Assembly: GCF_016859285.1 (NCBI RefSeq)
Contig: NC_053414.1
Span: forward strand, 25,894,530 to 25,958,529
Length of the DNA stretch: 64,000 nt
Direction of reading: 5' to 3'
Source of the DNA: Xiphias gladius
Taxonomy: Eukaryota > Chordata > Actinopteri > Istiophoriformes > Xiphiidae
Part shown: positions 1-11,807 of the stretch, piece after piece
Layout of the letters: each line of letters starts with the position of its first letter
How positions within the stretch are numbered: position 1 is the first letter of the stretch
Translations under genes and position numbers: made by a program
Notes under the pieces: model-generated
Databases searched by the model: none
Told to the model about the DNA's origin: nothing
Seen by the model: the letters and a program-made list of their open reading frames with translations, nothing else

Positions 1-590
1 TCTTATACTGAGACAAAACATGAGCGTCACTAGTTTTGATGAGATTCACCCTTGAATAAAGGCTGGATTCGTCGCAGGTGTTGCTTTTCAGTGCATCATG
101 TCTGTAAGAGCAAACCCATTACATTCAAAATGGATAGGTTTCGATCAGGACCACAGTGGAGAAAACCTCTGGGGACAGGTTACCCATTTCTGCTACATAC
201 TGCACAGACATTTATCGTAAAAAAAAGGGTCATTTGAACAAAGTGAAAGCATTGTTCTGATTGATTTTATTGGCTTTCCATGAGGCTGCAGGTTGGAATT
301 CTGAACTGTGAAAAAGAGGCGGACAGATGGGTGTTGGTGCAACACTGACACCTGACACAGAATATTACTGTTGTCACAACAAATCAACTCATACAACAGC
401 TAACCAGCTTCAGAGGCACAAACTAATGTTTTAATAAATATCATTTAACAACTGTTGAATTGTGCTCATCTTTCATTAAGTCTAAAAAATTCATTTGTAT
501 TTTCAACCAAAAACAGATTCTTTGTAGCAACTGCAATGAAACATTCATTAAGAGCAAGGGGAAAGCTTGTACACAGTCCTCAACTTCAGC
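1..590. other. Intergenic sequence left of odad3
   Basis: I see no coding exon here. The odad3 3' UTR probably ends near 575-595, because a minus-strand AATAAA (TTTATT on plus) lies at 595-600. A plus-strand AATAAA near 434-439 could be the poly(A) signal of a convergent gene lying left of the window, but no coding sequence supports that. The short open frames are A/T-rich and look like no known protein. Confidence 0.5.
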
Positions 591-594
591 TCAT

Positions 595-600
595 TTTATT
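595..600 (-). terminator. odad3: odad3 poly(A) signal (AATAAA)
   Basis: A minus-strand AATAAA lies about 70 bases past the odad3 stop codon. It is the nearest canonical signal and implies a short 3' UTR. Confidence 0.5.
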
Positions 601-666
601 TACACTTAAATACGTTTTTGGTGCAGAGCATTTGTTTTTTGTGAATCTTGAGGCTGTGGTGTTGGA

Positions 667-3600
667 TCAGAACTTGCCCTTCTTCTTCTTCCAGGGCTTC
701 TTCTTGGATTTGGAGTCAATGATCAGCTGAGACTGACGCTTTAGTTCTTCCCGTGAGATGACGTCAGCCTCATCCTCTTCCCTCTCATCATCTGAGACAC
801 AAACAGTGACAGTTTAAAAAAAAAAAAAAGAGATTTAGACTGTGTGTGTATGCGTGTGTGTAGGTTGCTCCCAACTCACCGTCGTTGAACAGGTCCAGTC
901 TTTGGTCCTCGGGGAACTTGACTCGGGTGTTGTAAGCCGGCAGTTTCCCCTCAATCCTGATGTAGAACTGATAAGAGCAGTACACAGACACAGTGCAAAT
1001 TATCATTGATCAGTGATTAACACCAGTGAGACAAGTATTTTCTGTAATTTTTCTATGATTAATATCTATCTACAAAACCCACCCAACCCAAATATGTTTT
1101 GCCCATATAATTATTTCTAGGTTTATTTTTCCTGTATGGATTATTGATTTATTATTAGGCCAACATAAACTTGATTTCACATTTATCTACAGTTTCTTAT
1201 TCATTAGGAGAGTAACCTAGTGTAAAACACTGTAATGAGCCATTTTGAAGTCGTACATGGGAAAGGTGGGAGCTTATTTTTAGAAAATTATTTATAAACT
1301 TAGTTTAGCAGGAAATGTAGCTGATGTGACTGGATCTATCAATAGCAACTAAATTTACTTAATGCCTTAATTTTTGAACCTATAGGTTGTATACTACATA
1401 CCACCAACCACTGTTTTTATTATCAATTTGAAGTTAATTTACACAGGCCTAATTGTATTCACCTATTATGATGAGTTATTAGGATAATTATATTATATAT
1501 TATATTATTCATTATGCTGGGGTGATTTTGGTTTTTAAGTTCTCATTATCTAAAAGCTAAGATGACCGCCAGGCCAATCTTTTCTAGACTTAATGGTAGA
1601 GGTGTGAGACCAGGACAGCCAAGCAATGCCCAACAGTACCAGTCAAGCAAACAAGGCTGACTGATTTTCAAATTATCAGCTCAGAGTTACGTCAGTTGTG
1701 AAGATTATGCCTTCTTAAAATGGATCTGAGAGTAAAATAGTCAATGTCATTAGTAAATGGCCTACAGACTATTACGTGTTTCCTCTGGTACACCCTGATA
1801 TCTCATGTTCCCAAACAGAGAAGGTGCTGCCGAGCGTTAGAAATCAAGAACAAACACTTCAGGTTGCTCTGATGGCTGCCTTTCCATTCAGATAAGCTAT
1901 GCAAGCACAGCAGCATGCATGCATACATACTCAGCCATGCTGTGTTCATGTGTCGCACTGTGTAATGTAGGCTTAAACAAGAGTCCCAACTTTGCCAAAA
2001 CTGCATTTGCTGGAAATTCAAGCTAGGGCTTCTGTAGGGTTCACCGAGTTAAATTTAAGATCTTTTTAATACCACACAGGATGCAAATTAATACCAGCCA
2101 ATTAAGACAGTATGATGGAAAACCGGTAGGACTGATAAGGCCTAAAATTATTCATTACTATATCACATAGTTTTAGTACTTCCCAGCGGCATATAACAAT
2201 AATTCCTAATGACAAAATTGATTAAATTAAGGCAATCTGTACTCAAACAAGTGGCAGAAAAAGGCTGGATGGATGGAAGTTTTTGGTAAATCGACATTTG
2301 CCTGGAGATGACTGGCTTCTAGCTACTGTAGCTACAGTAGCAGTAGTGACAGTGTTTGCTACAGGTCTGATGTTGCTGACTGAAGCTCCATAAAAAAAGA
2401 GTTGAACATCCTCCTGCAGCACAATCCACTGTGTGTAAGGTGTAGTGACAGCCCCTAACCACATACAAAGCTTTTTACAACTAACTACCTGTGCCAACAG
2501 AAAATATTTAAGACTTCTGTGAATTAATTTTAAGACTTTTTAATACCTTCTACAGCCTTTATCAGGACACTGAATTCAATGTTTTTGCTTAATGCCGCTC
2601 AAGTGCCAACATTCTCTGTTAGTGAGGAAAGTATGTGCATAGTGATTCATCTAATGATCTGCCTGTGCATTTCCCACACACTTGTCACTAAAACTGTACA
2701 CAAATCCTCAGTTCAGTTTTTGACATCCTATCCCATCCCAGAACCTTAACCTGTGTTTCAAACCACCATGATGTTGGCTGACAGCTCGTAGAGCTTCGTC
2801 TCACCTCCTCTTCCTCCATCTCCTTCATAATAGCAGCCAGATCTTTTCCCTGAAGCTCCTCCTGCAGTAACTGCAACTTCAGCTTGCACTGGGTCATCAG
2901 CTCCAACACAAACTCATCTGAGTCTGGAGACACCTCAACCACCTCATCCTCACTCTGGAGAGAAATGGAAGAATAGTGAACAGACATAAGCTTGATTGTC
3001 GCCAGTAATTTTGAGTGAAAAGGAATGAAACCCAAAGCTATCAACATAGGGAGATTTGTAAGTACTATACGGGGCAAATTGACTTGCTTGAGGTTGCTCT
3101 AGTTGCCTTCATATAGCACTTAGAAATACCATGACCTGGATGACTGAGAATCATCACAGACAAAATAGGGCAAAGAATATGGTCATGATGGTTTAGGTCG
3201 TCTTGACCAGTGTGATGTGTTGAAGTTTGTCTGCCAGGTGCTCCACTCCGGCTTGAATAGTACTGAGGGTTTTAACAAGCCAATCCAGGCGCTCTTTAGC
3301 TGCATCGCGCCTCTGCTGCTGAGCCTGCAGTTGCTGCTTGCACTCTTCCAGCATCTGTTGGTCACTATTAAAGCAACAAATGAAGAACAGAATAAGCATT
3401 ACACAGCTGCATACACGATACCTTTGTTCCTCTACTAGTGTCTCGCTGTCTCACCTGGAGAGTTTAGCCTCTCCAGAATATTTCATATCCTGCAACTGTT
3501 GGCTCCGGAGCTCCTTTTGCTCCTTTAACTGCTGCAGGACCTTCTCATTCTCTCCCTTCAGCTTCTCCAGATGTTGGTGTGTCTCCTTTTGTGAGATAAA

Positions 3601-6600
3601 GCGCTCCACTACCTCCTACACGCAGGACACGTGAAAAAAATGTATTAATATGTAAACACTGATAGTGATTACTTAAAAATATCCACAAAAAGCACTTGTT
3701 ACAAAATAGATATAGTAAATCCTTCTCTGTCCACATCCATACCTGTATATCTGTGACTCCAGTGGCCTCCTTAATGCGTCGGAAGGCCTCCTCAAAAGAG
3801 GAGATGGCCTTCTCCTCTTCAACCGCCATCCCGGTGATGCTGCGCTGGGCCTCACTGCTCAGTTCATCTGGCTGCATAGTTGTTCTCTGGGTCTGCAGGT
3901 AGAAAAGTTTACAGCCAAACCAAATGTAAATGACTAATTTTTAACAATGAATAATGTCTCTGTTTTTATCAAACTATATTTTTTGCAAAGATTAGATAGT
4001 AATGAGAATGTTCTATGCCCTTCTGTGGTCATATATTTTGATGTCATTCAGATTTACATGTTTAATCACATGTATATGTGGCCAGTGACAAAGTAAGTGA
4101 TCAAAAGAGGGAACGAGCGGACAACATCCAAATAAAAGCTTACACCAGAATAATATTCTTAAGTTGTACGTACTATACAGTATGTACCACCATGTGTATC
4201 TCACCCTTCTGTCGATTTTTTCAGCCTGGGCCTTGCACTCATCAACTTTTTTCCTGTAGCTCGCTATAATACGCTCTCTCTCCTTGCGCTCCTTGTAGAA
4301 TAGTTCCTCCTGCTGCTGTAACTCGGCCTAGCAGGCAGAAGAAAGGGAAGGAGTGAGGGAAACAAGGGAAGGAAAGAAGGACTCCAACACGGTGAAACAG
4401 CAGTGTATTAGTGATGACTACAATTCAGATACAAGAATGATTTTTATTGTTGTACAAGGCCGTGTGAACAAACACCTTCAACCGCCATGATCTCTTGCTG
4501 TGCACCTTATTTTGAAGAAAGAAACAGACAGAGAAGAGAGAGCAACATTGTTTTGGGGAAAAAAATTTGTGATCGTGATTTGGTATGCTAATGTATAGAA
4601 ATTTCCAAATGTATGCATCAAAATTAAAAGTCCACGAGTGATTAAACACTGAACAGCCCTCGTAGCTGCTTAACTTGTGACTCATATAACTTATATCAAT
4701 AGTGATGACAGCAATGGTGAGGGAATCATCCTTCTGATGCCTTTACTAGAAACATGCATGTTGTATAACTTCCAAAGGAGGTTACAGGTTACAGGTTACC
4801 ATAGCAGCTTCCTTGGAGAGCTGGGCGCTGTTCATGACTTGCAGGCCTTGAAGCTCCTCTCTGTGCTTCAGGATTTCTGCTTCCAGAGTGTCCAGCTGGC
4901 CCTGGAAAGTCAGACTCTCCTCCTGAAGTGGTGGAAGTGGAAAAGTGAGGAACGGACAAAAAAAAAAAAAGACAGGAAATATGTACAGAAGGAATGAGAG
5001 AGCAGGCAAACGTGTGAGAAAAGTCGAAGAACCTCTGGACCTCTGCATTCCTTAACACAGGCTAATTGTTAAATGAGCTAGGAATTAAAGCCTGAGCTAT
5101 ATATGTATTAACATAACAACTAAATATTTAAAATTGAAAATGTAAGCATAAGAAAAGTGTGACTACAGGTTTGAAAGTGTTCAGGAAACTAGTTTCTGTA
5201 AACTATAGTTTCTTGAACACAAGTAGTCAAGTTAAGTGCAAACAGAAGTAAAGTGAGCTTGGGACAGGAAGTACTGTTCTACTGTGGATGTCCCATTCGA
5301 CATTTACATATCACAGACACAGAGTCCCATATCAAAGTAACAGGCCATTACCCTGCAGAGCACTGCAGAACAACACGGAGCAACCATTACTTCTCTCAAT
5401 ATTACCTAAATGAAAATAATTAGCAGACAAATTGCTGATGGCTAAGGCATAGTTACCATATTTGTACTATTAATTTATTATCCCTACACGGACAAAGGCT
5501 ACATGAATCATAAAATAATCTTTCCCGTAGGCAACAGTGAGTTTTTTTTAGACACAAGTCACTATGGGAAACAGGCTCAATACTGCAGCAACATTCCCAG
5601 CAAGTAAGGATGAGTGTGTGTGGTAGAAAACATTATTTAGAGGCTGAAAATGTGCATGTTGGACAAACCTGCAGGTGACTTTTGAGTTTCAGATAGTTAG
5701 TCATGATGTTCTCAGCCTCCTTGCACTTAAACTGGGTCTTCTCCAGACTGTTTTCCAGTGCCCGCAGGTTCTGAAGACACACAAAAACAATGCATTGTTT
5801 ACAAAGGACTCATCTGGAGAAAGAAAAATTGCATTTTTTCGTGTTTTGCACATCTCTTCATGAGCCTGAGAAGTAAGTACCATGGCATCTTCCTCTTTTT
5901 TCCGAGTGCGAGCATCAGCAGACTGTGCTCCACTGCTGCCCTCTGGTTTCATTCTCTGGTACTCCATCTTCAGCTCTTCAAGGCGCCGCTGGTAGGTCTG
6001 GGTGGTGTGTTTTAGGGCATTGAGACGCTTCATCTTGGACAGCACCCTGTGGTCTAGTGTTGCCAGTGACGCCTGAGAGAAAGGCAGTAAAAGGAAAAGT
6101 GTTAGTGAGCAAATAGAAGCAGACATACAGACAAGGAGAGAAAAACAGATTGAGGTGAGAAACTAGGTAAAGAACTCTTGTCTGAGAATATATTCAATTT
6201 TAAATTTTGTTGTCACATTGCCATCAACACAGGTTGAGGCGTGTGGACAGTAAGAATTAACAACAAAACATCGCTGGTATATCTTTTATATTCATTCTCC
6301 TTCCTCTCACCTTCCCTGACATGGTGCGGTAGGCATCCTTCTCCATGCCTCGGTTATGGAAGGCCTCACTGATGATGTGTTCATCACCCTAGGAGGCAAT
6401 ACACCAAAAGGGAATCACCGGAACAGTGTAACTGCCAAGAAAGGTATGGTCTGTTTGGTAGAGATAAATGAGGACAGAACGAACACGCCCACAACCAAGC
6501 AAAGGGCTGGGACTACATTTAACTTACAGCATTCGCCTCTGCCAGGTGTCTGTGCAGCCTCTTGTTCTCCTGCCTCAGCTGGCGGATGGACTCTCTGTTC

Positions 6601-6982
6601 TTCTTGATGGTGGCCTGAGAGCTCTCGTAGTGTGCCGTTCTGTTGCCCTCTGGTGGACACGTTTAATCGTTACACCGACATGGACACACTGTGGTTGTCT
6701 CATTATTTACTTTTAATACGGCTTACAACTGACCTCTGTTTCTGTTGGATCTAGTTAGGGGTTTACAGTGGATAGTCACACGGTCACACGTTAATTATCG
6801 AATAAAATGAACCTAAACGTGGCGGCTAGCTCATTGTAGCGAGGCGCACCTCCGAAAGCATGAGCTGGCGTGAACGCTCAGGCTCCTTTTGAAACAAACT
6901 TACCCAGCAGTTGGATTTTACGCTGCAATTCGGTTATTTGGTCATGCAGCGGAGGTTTAACTGAGTCCGCACGGAACGGCAT
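667..6982 (-). CDS. odad3: Outer dynein arm docking complex subunit 3 (CCDC151)
   Basis: This encodes a coiled-coil subunit of the axonemal complex that docks outer dynein arms on doublet microtubules of motile cilia and sperm flagella. Thirteen coding exons join in frame: 6904-6982, 6528-6649, 6311-6388, 5881-6072, 5669-5770, 4800-4922, 4205-4327, 3743-3892, 3455-3615, 3208-3364, 2805-2954, 880-967 and 667-791. They give 549 residues (human ODAD3 is about 595). Family matches seen include QITELQRKIQLLEGNR near residue 15, TYQRRLEELKMEYQRM near 125, HLADKLQHITL near 425 and GKLPAYNTRV near 485. The chain is almost all charged heptads and ends in a lysine-rich tail (KSKKKPWKKKKGKF). The ATG at 6980-6982 is the first in the matching frame. 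The exon 10 donor (GTCAAG) is weak; reading through it gives a stop within about four codons. An X-box lies just upstream. Identity is certain by family pattern; exon ends are inferred from splice consensus and phase. Confidence 0.95.
2045..2550. repeat. Dispersed repeat-like segment in the odad3 intron
   Basis: Two similar A/T-rich motifs, AAATTTAAGATCTTTTTAAT at about 2052 and a variant at about 2527, flank this 0.5-kb stretch of the intron between odad3 exons 11 and 12. The motif family (TTTAAGAC-TTTTTAATACC) resembles a teleost dispersed element that I recognise only by pattern. A perfect 18-bp palindrome, CTACTGTAGCTACAGTAG, occurs inside near 2324. Confidence 0.35.
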
Positions 6983-7084
6983 TGTTTTTTTTTTCCCTCC
7001 TATTATAGTTACACAATTACCAAAGACAAATATGCCCAGTCAGTGTTAGCTTGACCTAAACGAGTAACTCCCGCAGTCCCCCGC

Positions 7085-7097
7085 GTTGCCTAGCAAC
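7085..7097. promoter_or_regulatory. odad3: X-box (RFX binding site) in the odad3 promoter
   Basis: GTTGCCTAGCAAC is a perfect inverted repeat (GTTGC-CTA-GCAAC) and fits the RFX consensus GTNRCC-N(0-3)-RGYAAC. It lies 103 bases upstream of the odad3 ATG. RFX2/RFX3 drive motile-cilium genes through such boxes close to the start site, which fits the role of the gene. Confidence 0.8.
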
Positions 7098-7746
7098 CCG
7101 TACACTTACACCAAAGTGAGGCTCAACGTTTGAGACCTTCTAACGCTGCGGGCGCGGAGATGAAAAGTACAGATTGGACCTTTAGTCTCATTTAAACTCA
7201 CTGGTGAGCCACTGGCCTTAATCAGTTTTCATGAAAAAACCCCCGATGTATTTATGTGATAAATAGACTACACCATAGCAGTAATTTGGGACTATATGCC
7301 CATTCCTAGTCACTAAATATTTCACCAGTAAACACAGTTTCTTTCTCGAAGATATATCATTTCAGGTTAAAAAACTACCAGGTGTGCTACACCTGTAAAA
7401 CAAACAAACAAAAAAAAGTAATAAATATAGGCTTCCAATAAGACAGATAAAAGAAGCTATAGCCCGAAATATTCAACTTGTAAACGCCATATGACTAAAG
7501 GGCCTATATCTTTAATGTTTTCTGAATAGCTTAATTCTGAAAACTTTACAGATTTCATACCTGAAATAATAATAATAATAATTTTATATTCAATTGTTAT
7601 TTCTCAGCATTATCAAACAATTGCTCCCTAAGGTGGGCAAAAGTGAGAAAAGCAAACAATAATTCACGACTTATTTTACCCAAATAAATCTAAGAATCAA
7701 TGGTCTCTCTTTTTTTTTTTTGAACACTGATATGGCAACAACAACT
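7098..7746. other. Intergenic space between odad3 5' end and slc44a2 3' end
   Basis: No gene is visible. The part next to odad3 is G/C-richer and probably contains its start site; the rest is A/T-rich. A T-tract at about 7710-7721 lies just past the slc44a2 poly(A) signal. Confidence 0.5.
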
Positions 7747-7752
7747 TTTATT
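7747..7752 (-). terminator. slc44a2: slc44a2 distal poly(A) signal
   Basis: A minus-strand AATAAA (TTTATT on plus) lies about 790 bases past the stop codon of the distal last exon, followed by a T-run on plus. It probably ends the 3' UTR of the canonical slc44a2 transcript. Confidence 0.5.
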
Positions 7753-8460
7753 AGTTTTTCAACAAAATGAGAGGCAATGTATAACTTTTACAAACTTAAC
7801 ATTTGCACATTACTCATTGATATGTTTTATCTTCAGTGGTGATTATTAAAAAAAAAGAAAACAAGTTATTTAAAAATAAAAACCATAAGTTCAAGTTAAA
7901 CCACGTGGGTCATATGTAATCTCATAAGGCTTTAAGAATCAAACTAAGCTTTTAATTGCCGGCAGTTTAGTAACTCTGCTTTGGTGAGCTTGTTTCAAAC
8001 AGTGCAATATGCTTAGTTAAACTGATAAAGCACAGCTTTTATCATCGGGTTACATCTGCCGTAAACTGGAGATCTCACTGAAAGGTACTGGACCCCCAAG
8101 GCTTCTACATAAAATGCATGCCCGAATACATGCAAAAAAAGAGACAAAAAAAAAAAAACAACCAAAATGTATGATCAAAAATAAAAGTTTTAACGACAAA
8201 CTGTAGCTTAAATTAACTATAGTTATCATCTGTGACTCAAGGTCCAAAACTCCTTCTGTAATTAAATCACACTTGTTAGACAAATATAGGGAGGCAATGG
8301 GCTTTAGACTTTGTAACAACATACGAAAAAGATCAAAAATGTACAGACAACATAAATGAATCCCATTTGACAGCAAGACACAAAAATTCTGTTTCTACAT
8401 AATGTAGCACAGGAAATGGCACACAGTTCCTCCTTTTGTTTTGCTCTTCACTTAAGAACA

Positions 8461-8461
<1 letters not shown>

Positions 8462-8509
<48 letters not shown>
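8462..8509. repeat. (CA)24 microsatellite in the slc44a2 3' UTR
   Basis: An uninterrupted CA run begins 30 bases beyond the stop codon of the distal slc44a2 last exon. In the transcript it reads as UG repeats. Confidence 0.95.
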
Positions 8510-8518
<9 letters not shown>

Positions 8519-8538
8519 ACGCACAACAAAACTGTGAC

Positions 8539-11500
8539 TTAATCTATAGATTTAGGCTCTTCATTGGACTTCTTCAGGAGGGTGAGCAGGTTCTGCGACA
8601 TGAAATATGGTCTCTCTGCTGATCCATCGTTGCGCTCTAGGTCCTCCACTGTGACACGGACAGAGACAGTTGAGGGACAACATTTTCCCAACAGCACACT
8701 AACATTGAACTGTAATTTAAGCATGCTCTTATTAATGCATTGTCTATATACAATCAATTTTGTCTTTTAGCTACCAAAGAATGAAAGGGGCACTCCGGCA
8801 GTTTACTACTGCGCTTGCGAGAGACAGTTAAAGAGTGACTCAACACTGACAAAGCACTGTTTTGCTGACTTTTCTAGTTAACATTTTCAAGCTCACTGGG
8901 TGTGGTCAGACGTCTGCTTTGTTGCACTTGTAAAGACACTCAACAGCGATGTCACAAGGTCCTGGAGTACACCTGTGCATTACTGCAGCGAGGTGAGAAG
9001 AGAAGCAACTAGAGGTCAGCAAAAACAAGATTTTCATGTGGTGTTAAGTTAGGAAAAAAAATGAGTGCTTGAAATCAGTGGTTCCCTAAGGGGGTTGGGA
9101 ACCCTAAAAGGATTCAAAGAAAAATTTGAGGGGTCATAAGTTGGTATAAGGGATAAGAAAGGAAAATAAGTATATTTCTGTTACATAGTTTTGTTTATTT
9201 TGTTCTGTAGAAGCTCAGATATCCTGATTATTGCCCCTATAACATGGGTCAAGTCGAAAAAAAACAAAAACAGAATACCATACTTCCCATACTGCAACTG
9301 AGTCTCTTTGTAATTCATGCATCTGTCAAACTCCAAGCCCCCACTTTGTAGCACAGACACATCATTAATGATTTGTCAACCTAATTAATTAAGTAATCAA
9401 CGGAGTAATTCTCGCAGACTTCAGAGGGCTTCTCCAGCGCCACAGACCACATTCTACATCTGTTTTACAGAGCAGTACTTCTCATGGCATTACTGGTGCA
9501 AAATTGTGGGAATGCCCCTTTAAGACAAAATCATTCCTCTCTGATTTTGTTGGTAAGGAAAACTCACCTGCTTCCAAACACCGAATCGCCTTGACACACA
9601 CATATCTACCCATAACAGAACTATCATGATTAAATACAATCACCTTTAATCAGGATTTACAGCCAATAAATATGGAATGTCATCAGTCATTTCAGTGGAA
9701 AAGTCAACTTACATCTTTCACAAGGTGACAAACAAGAAAAAAGGTACAAAAGCATCCAGAGACTTAAGACGTTAGTTGCGAGCATTCAGAAGGCCATGTC
9801 AACATCATGCAGTACTTAGAGAGAGAGAGAGAGAGAGAAAGAGAGGACAGGGACAGAGCAAGGCAGGTGGGGTCAGTAAACAACGGGCAACGGGAGGTCC
9901 GCAGAGTCTGAGAGTTCACGATGGCTGCATCATGGCGACACAGTCACAGCACTTAATGCCAGTCCGAAATACCAAGGCAAGTAGGTGGCAATACAATACA
10001 TGGGATCCCATTCTGGCGAGGATCTCTACAAGACTGAAGCCAAAAAGTACATCATAGACATACACTACTGTATACAGTATATACACAAGTTCCATATGGA
10101 CAAAAAGATCCAGTATTCGTACAGTATATCAAATATGTCTGAAACATTTTGGTGTCAGCTGGTATTACTGTAAACAGTGAAAGAGATTCACCATCGATTG
10201 AGATGTGTTTGTTCTGACTGTACACAGTACTCGAGTGGTTCTGTAGTGCATTCGTTAACAGGATTAAGACGACAAATATTAGTGACAGTAATCAGGCACA
10301 AGTTCAGCACTCACTAGGTTCTACAGATCTTCACGATATAAAACCAACACTGTTCTAAAACCAACACAAGAGCGTTTTTTTTTTTTCCTCAAGCTACAGA
10401 GATGCACTGGGCTTTTGACCTGCTTCAGCCTTCAGATGTCGACCACAACCTTCTCCAGCTGGACGTCATGCCGCTAACGTTGCAAGGCAATCTGAAATTT
10501 TAGCTTGTTGTATGCCGTCTACATTTATCAAGTCCGTATCACAAAGCTCATTTCATTCTTTATGGTTTATGAGGTTTACCAAGCCTCACTTTTTTGCTGT
10601 GACATTACTGCTGACATCTACTCCTTTGGAGCAGAGGGAGGATTTTCTTCCTTAGATTCCTCTTTTTCCTCTTTCTTTTCACCAGTCTCCTCTTTCTCAG
10701 CCTCCACAGCTGGAGGTGATGCCTCCTCAGTCTTTTCTTCCTTTTTTAACTCCTGATTTTCTGACGCTTCTTTCGCCTCTGTGTCTTCTTTTTTTTCAGC
10801 CTCTTCTGTCTGACTGACTTTTAGTTCCTCTTCCTTTTCCTCCTTTGGCTCGTCAGCCTCTGTCGTGGACTGCAGCGGCCGTTCCTCTTCGTTTTCCTGC
10901 TTGAGCACCAACTGCTGTTTCAGTTGGATCTCACCGTCTTGCTGCTGTTGAAGAGGCGTTTCCTCCTCTAGTTTTACCTCGTCTACTTGCTTCGCAGAAT
11001 TCGCCTGCTCGACGCCATTGTGATCGTCCTCCAACCTTTGTGCTTTGGAGAGGATCTCGTGCAGCTCGGGGGACATGAAGTAAGGCCTGTCAGACGAGCC
11101 GTCGTTCCTCTCCAAGTCTTCGCCTTTTGAGCGTGTAGGGATGCATTTGTAGTGTGTTAATGGAAAAATCAGGGGGAAAATGAAAACATGAAATAAAGGG
11201 AATGTGCAAAAATAAAAGTAAAGTGAAATTAATGGGAGAAACGAGACAAAGAGAAGAAGAGTCAGAAACGTGGCAGGAAAAAGAAGAAACCAGCAGCTCA
11301 GCTTGAGATAGTTGTATGAGTGCTTGAAACTATGTAGAAGAAAGAAGATCTGCAGGAGATCTTACTGTCAAGTGAATGCAAAGTTACTCACAGAAGCAGA
11401 GGAAGAGTGTATCCACACACATGGCGTACACACTGAAGAAACCATGGGCGATAAGGTAGGATCCCACTACAACTGTCTAGGTGAAGAACATCAGACACGT

Positions 11501-11774
11501 CAAGACCTGTGGTATGGCATCAAAGCCTACAGGTGAGCTCAAAACTAAGGATTAAATCATACAGATATAACTGTTTCTTACCAGTATTGGCACCCAATAG
11601 TAGTTCAGAGATGGAGCAGCATCCTCTACTGCTTTGATTCTTCCAGAGAAGAAGAAGAAAGAGAAGATCCCTGTACAGAGAAAAAAATTAGAATTTTTGG
11701 ATTTAAATTAGAAGGCCACACAGATCTCTGTCCAGTGGTTTAGAAAAAAGATGCATTGGGTCTAAATATATACA

Positions 11775-11807
<33 letters not shown>

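Noticed and set aside
4425-4685. Possible extra odad3 exon near 4483
   Set aside because: Joining the exons at 4800-4922 and 4205-4327 directly restores the family alignment without a gap, so no exon is needed here.
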